Source: Propionispira arboris (GTDB lineage Bacteria > Bacillota > Negativicutes > Selenomonadales > Selenomonadaceae). From it: 64,000 bases of DNA. The stretch spans positions 86,890-150,889 of the forward strand of contig NZ_FNZK01000009.1 in NCBI RefSeq assembly GCF_900109225.1, given 5' to 3'. Below are positions 61,359 to 64,000 of this stretch, in pieces (position 1 is the first letter of the stretch; each line of letters starts with the position of its first letter). Position numbers and translations under genes: made by a program. A model generated the notes under the pieces. That model saw only the letters and a list, made by a program, of their open reading frames with translations. It made no database searches and had not been told where the DNA came from.

Positions 61359-62327
61359 ATGACGCAACAAAGTAAAGCAAAAAATCTTGCATCGGAAATT
61401 ATTCAGGGCAGACGTTTGAAACGGTGTGAAGATCTATCGTTTTTTATTACTATGGATTTAGAAGAATTGAGATGCGGGGCAGATCAGATTCGTCAACATT
61501 TTTGTGGAAATCATGTTGATTTATGTACGATTATCAATGGACGCAGTGGTCGCTGTGGTGAAGACTGCAAATATTGTGCTCAGGCGGCTTGCCATCATAC
61601 GGGGATTGAAGAATATCCATTTATGGATAAAAAAGAAATTATTGCGAATGCATTGTGCAATGAAAAAGAAGGCGTGCATCGTTTTGGCGTGGTAACATCA
61701 GGCCGTTCACTATCGGGTGAAGATTTTGAAAAAGCTCTTGATACTTATAAGGAAATGCGGGAGACCTGTCATATTGATATTTGTGCGTCCCATGGTTTTT
61801 TGACAGCGCAGCAGTTTAAAAGACTGCATGAAGCTGGAATTAGCAGTTATCATCATAATATTGAAACATCAAAACGATTTTTTCCATCTATTTGCTCTAC
61901 GCATACATATGAAGATAAAATAAAAACAATTAAAATAGCTCAAGCTGAAGGTTTATGCGTATGTTCAGGCGGAATTATTGGCATGGGGGAAACGTGGGAA
62001 GATCGTCTTGATATGGCAATCAGTTTAGCTGAACTTGGAATTGAATCGATTCCAATTAATGCTTTAATGCCAATTAAAGGGACAAAGTTAGGAAATTTAC
62101 CTCAGATGCCAGCGGAAGATGTTTTGCGAACGATTGCCTTTTTCCGTTATATTAATCCGACAGCGAATATAAGATTAGCAGCAGGTCGAAAAATTATGCC
62201 TCATAATGGCGAAACAGCTTTTTGTGGTGGTGCAAGTGCTTCGATTACAGGAAATATGCTGACGACTTCTGGTACGACGATTCGGGAAGACGTGGCAATG
62301 CTGGAACGGTTGGGTTTTAATAAATAA
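61359..62327 (+). CDS. bioB: Biotin synthase
   Basis: A 322-residue radical SAM enzyme inserting sulfur into dethiobiotin. The cluster cysteines are C66, C70 and C73 in CGEDCKYCAQ. The second-cluster/substrate residues lie in GIIGMGET and AAGRKIMPHN. ATG 61359 is nine bases after TGAGG. No other biotin gene is adjacent, so dethiobiotin may be made elsewhere or imported. A palindromic repeat occupies most of the upstream region. Confidence 0.95.
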   Translation: MTQQSKAKNLASEIIQGRRLKRCEDLSFFITMDLEELRCGADQIRQHFCGNHVDLCTIINGRSGRCGEDCKYCAQAACHHTGIEEYPFMDKKEIIANALCNEKEGVHRFGVVTSGRSLSGEDFEKALDTYKEMRETCHIDICASHGFLTAQQFKRLHEAGISSYHHNIETSKRFFPSICSTHTYEDKIKTIKIAQAEGLCVCSGGIIGMGETWEDRLDMAISLAELGIESIPINALMPIKGTKLGNLPQMPAEDVLRTIAFFRYINPTANIRLAAGRKIMPHNGETAFCGGASASITGNMLTTSGTTIREDVAMLERLGFNK

Positions 62328-62334
62328 AGGAACT

Positions 62335-62371
62335 AAAAAAGTTTGCATATAAAATATGCAAACTTTTTTAT
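62335..62371. terminator. Bidirectional terminator
   Basis: AAAAAAGTTTGCATAT pairs with ATATGCAAACTTTTTT over AAA; serves bioB and the convergent transporter gene. Confidence 0.9.
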
Positions 62372-63336
62372 AATGTATTTCCGCTTGTTATATAAAAGAA
62401 TAATAAGGGGAATACAATTAGTAAATAAATGACTGTAGTCAAAATAAACGCGGCTATTGTTAAATCAACATTTAATTTAAAGAGGCGAGCGGTTATGACG
62501 GCATTGATTGCAGTAGGTGTAATAGCTAAAACCATCATTGTACCAAGGATAATTTGATCGGTAAACAAGTGCGTAATCATAATATATACAACCAAAGGCG
62601 TCAATATGAATTTTATAGGAACCAAATCGAATATTTTATGATAGTATTTTTGTGCAGCATGCAAATTAATGAGGTAACCGACGGGGAGCAGGGCTGTCCA
62701 GGCACCAATATGAATTAAAGAGGAAAATACAGTCGATAAGATAGCGGGACGAGGAATGTCAGCCCAATAAAGAAACATTCCTAAAAACATTCCCAGGACC
62801 GGTAGTTGGTTCCAACTTAAAAACATATTTCGAAAATCAAGATGCAGGGTTCTTTTTGTAGTGGTGGCCGTATATTGTTGATAATAATATTGTGCTAATG
62901 GAAAACAAAATAAGACCAGTACCATATTTTGAAATATACCGACCATTTGGGCATAGGCAAAGCCGATTTCACCATATAAAATGAAGGCGCATAATCCTCC
63001 CAGGGTACCCAGATTTGATAACATAGAGGAAACAAGATAACTGCCGCGATCCAACGGGTTTTGGTATCGGCGTAGTGCTGTAAAAGCACTGATAAGACCG
63101 GGGATAATACAAAAAATGATACCAAAAACTGGAAGCCAAATCAATTCAAGGGTCAAAGGCAAAACCCAAAAACTTAAAATTGTCAAAACGGTACAAACAA
63201 TAATAATATTAAATTTTATTAACCAATTACAAACTTCACCGCTCAGCCATTTTTTTTGGTGTATATAATAACCAATCAATAATGGTAAAATTAAGTCAGT
63301 AAATACAAAAACAATTCTAAGTTGTGCAGTCTCCAT
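62368..63336 (-). CDS. AEC family (auxin efflux carrier-like) transporter
   Basis: A 322-residue membrane protein with about ten hydrophobic segments in two five-helix halves, as in bacterial AEC/MleP-like carriers. VFTDLILPLLIGYYIHQKKW at the start and SNLGTLGGLCAFILYGEIGFA and MMVLAITPTAINAVITARLF in the middle are typical. It probably exports or imports an organic acid (malate, malonate) but the substrate is unknown. ATG 63336 follows AAGGAG at nine bases. Confidence 0.88.
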   Translation of the reverse strand: METAQLRIVFVFTDLILPLLIGYYIHQKKWLSGEVCNWLIKFNIIIVCTVLTILSFWVLPLTLELIWLPVFGIIFCIIPGLISAFTALRRYQNPLDRGSYLVSSMLSNLGTLGGLCAFILYGEIGFAYAQMVGIFQNMVLVLFCFPLAQYYYQQYTATTTKRTLHLDFRNMFLSWNQLPVLGMFLGMFLYWADIPRPAILSTVFSSLIHIGAWTALLPVGYLINLHAAQKYYHKIFDLVPIKFILTPLVVYIMITHLFTDQIILGTMMVLAITPTAINAVITARLFKLNVDLTIAAFILTTVIYLLIVFPLLFFYITSGNTL

Positions 63337-63524
63337 GAAAAACATCTCCTTGCTCATACGATTTATATTATTCGATAATGTATAGAGTAGTCAATTAATC
63401 CTACCATTTAGATAGTTTTTTTACAATGACAGCAAAAAGAAAAAACTCTTTTTGAAATTTAAAGGCTGCATTTTTATTACGTTTATATGAAGAAATAAAA
63501 CAAAAAAATATTTAACTGAAAGTA

Positions 63525-63678
63525 TTGACATGGAAATTAAAATCATGTATTATATTACAAGTCGCCAATAACAACGGCGAAAACAAAAAACGAAATCACA
63601 GATGTGCTTGTCTTTAACGTAAGACATCAACTGGTTTCGAAAAAAGATATTGACAACCGCTTGCGGATGTGATAATCT
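63525..63678 (+). promoter_or_regulatory. Tandem rRNA promoters P1 and P2
   Basis: P1: TTGACA (63525) and TATTAT (63548), 17-bp spacing. P2: TTGACA (63650) and TAATCT (63673), 17-bp spacing. Tandem consensus promoters are standard for rRNA operons. Confidence 0.85.
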
Positions 63679-63710
63679 ATACAAGCTGACTTAAGCAAGT
63701 GCCAGCAACG

Positions 63711-63724
63711 TGTTCTTTGAAAAC
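63711..63724 (+). promoter_or_regulatory. rRNA boxA antitermination site
   Basis: TGTTCTTTGAAAAC is a textbook Firmicutes rRNA-leader boxA, bound by NusB/NusE. It sits between P2 and the 16S gene. Confidence 0.85.
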
Positions 63725-63886
63725 TAAACAATGTAGAAAACAAAAAGATATATGTACACCAACATGTATCAAGCCAGATGTGCGGTTTTCGAACGCTTGC
63801 GTTTGAAAACAACAACTAACAATTTCTTTTAACAAAAAAGATAATTTAGATTTTTAAAGAGCCTATCAAGGTTCTCTAATATAATT

Positions 63887-64000
63887 TATTGGAGAGTTTG
63901 ATCCTGGCTCAGGACGAACGCTGGCGGCGTGCTTAACACATGCAAGTCGAACGGAACTAAGCTTAACACCGAATCTTTTAAAAGTAGAGATGTTAAGCCG
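63887..64000 (+). rRNA. rrs: 16S ribosomal RNA, 5' end
   Basis: GAGAGTTTGATCCTGGCTCA (from 63891) is the universal 16S start, followed by GACGAACGCTGGCGGCGTGC and the ATGCAAGTCGAACGG segment. The gene runs off the right edge. The V1 loop (GCTTAACA...TGTTAAGC) forms a long hairpin. The transcription direction is rightwards. Confidence 0.97.

Noticed and set aside
63627..63815. Minus-strand open frame in the rRNA leader
   Set aside because: It lies antisense over promoter P2 and boxA.
1..64000. CRISPR arrays, prophage, integrase or transposase genes
   Set aside because: No regularly spaced repeat array and no recognisable mobile-element protein was seen; the only dispersed repeats are the short palindromic elements.
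1..64000. tRNA genes
   Set aside because: I could not find a convincing cloverleaf or T-loop GGTTCGA-type segment in the intergenic regions; a tRNA search program would settle this.

Overview
The window looks like chromosomal DNA of an anaerobic, nitrogen-fixing Gram-positive-lineage bacterium (Firmicutes/Bacillota). The evidence is a clostridial-type nif cluster (short NifK, NifN-NifB fusion, homocitrate synthase split into omega and alpha subunits), a class III ribonucleotide reductase, a futalosine-type menaquinone gene, strong AGGAGG ribosome binding sites, and a 16S rRNA gene beginning at the right edge. Negativicutes is my best guess at the class, but that is inference. No phage, transposase, integrase or CRISPR array was seen.

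Layout. 1-10410: nitrogen fixation and molybdenum supply (nifD end, nifK, nifE, nifN-B, nifV-omega, nifV-alpha, modA, modB, modC, mop), all on the plus strand and mostly overlapping or tightly spaced. 10620-15006: a LytS/LytR-type two-component pair followed by a CstA-family transporter, with three direct repeats in the intergenic region that look like LytTR binding sites. 15189-19869: GntR regulator, Zn-dependent dehydrogenase, sugar-acid transporter and aldose epimerase. 20098-26855: a Zn/Cd-type P-ATPase with an ArsR-type operator, then alanine dehydrogenase with a sigma-54 promoter, an amino acid permease and a convergent, frameshifted ACT-PAS-AAA+ sigma-54 activator. 27244-32227: mqnE, two unknown genes, an NlpC/P60 hydrolase, an ArsR regulator, a dense DnaA-box cluster and threonine dehydratase. 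32603-33976: three tandem UspA proteins.

34063-42839: an ascorbate (ula) system with a divergent DeoR-type regulator and 11-bp-phased operators, a lactonase, a three-part PTS, two pentose-phosphate epimerases and an uncharacterised propeller-like protein, followed by pfkA. The decarboxylase UlaD is not in the window. 43063-47517: a soluble Rossmann-chemoreceptor fusion, a sugar porter behind twin operators, and a phosphohexomutase. 47587-50779: anaerobic ribonucleotide reductase in which the glycyl-radical domain is a separate small gene between nrdD and nrdG, preceded by a NrdR box pair. 50952-57028: MscS channel, GNAT acetyltransferase, a 43-residue membrane peptide, a PAS-GGDEF protein with a degenerate active site, a Mn2+ (yybP-ykoY) riboswitch in front of a TMEM165/Gdt1 cation exporter, DedA and a LacI regulator. 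57254-60095: larB-larC-larE for the nickel-pincer cofactor. 60157-63336: alpha/beta hydrolase, bioB and an AEC transporter. 63525-64000: tandem rRNA promoters, boxA and the 5' end of 16S rRNA.

Scattered through the intergenic regions is a family of short palindromic elements (about 75-155 bp, AT-rich ends with TGCATTAAA or its complement), present in four long copies and several end fragments. The best candidates for new biology are the detached NrdD glycyl-radical subunit, the DnaA-box cluster away from dnaA, the Rossmann-chemoreceptor fusion, the propeller protein in a ula operon lacking ulaD, and the palindromic element family.
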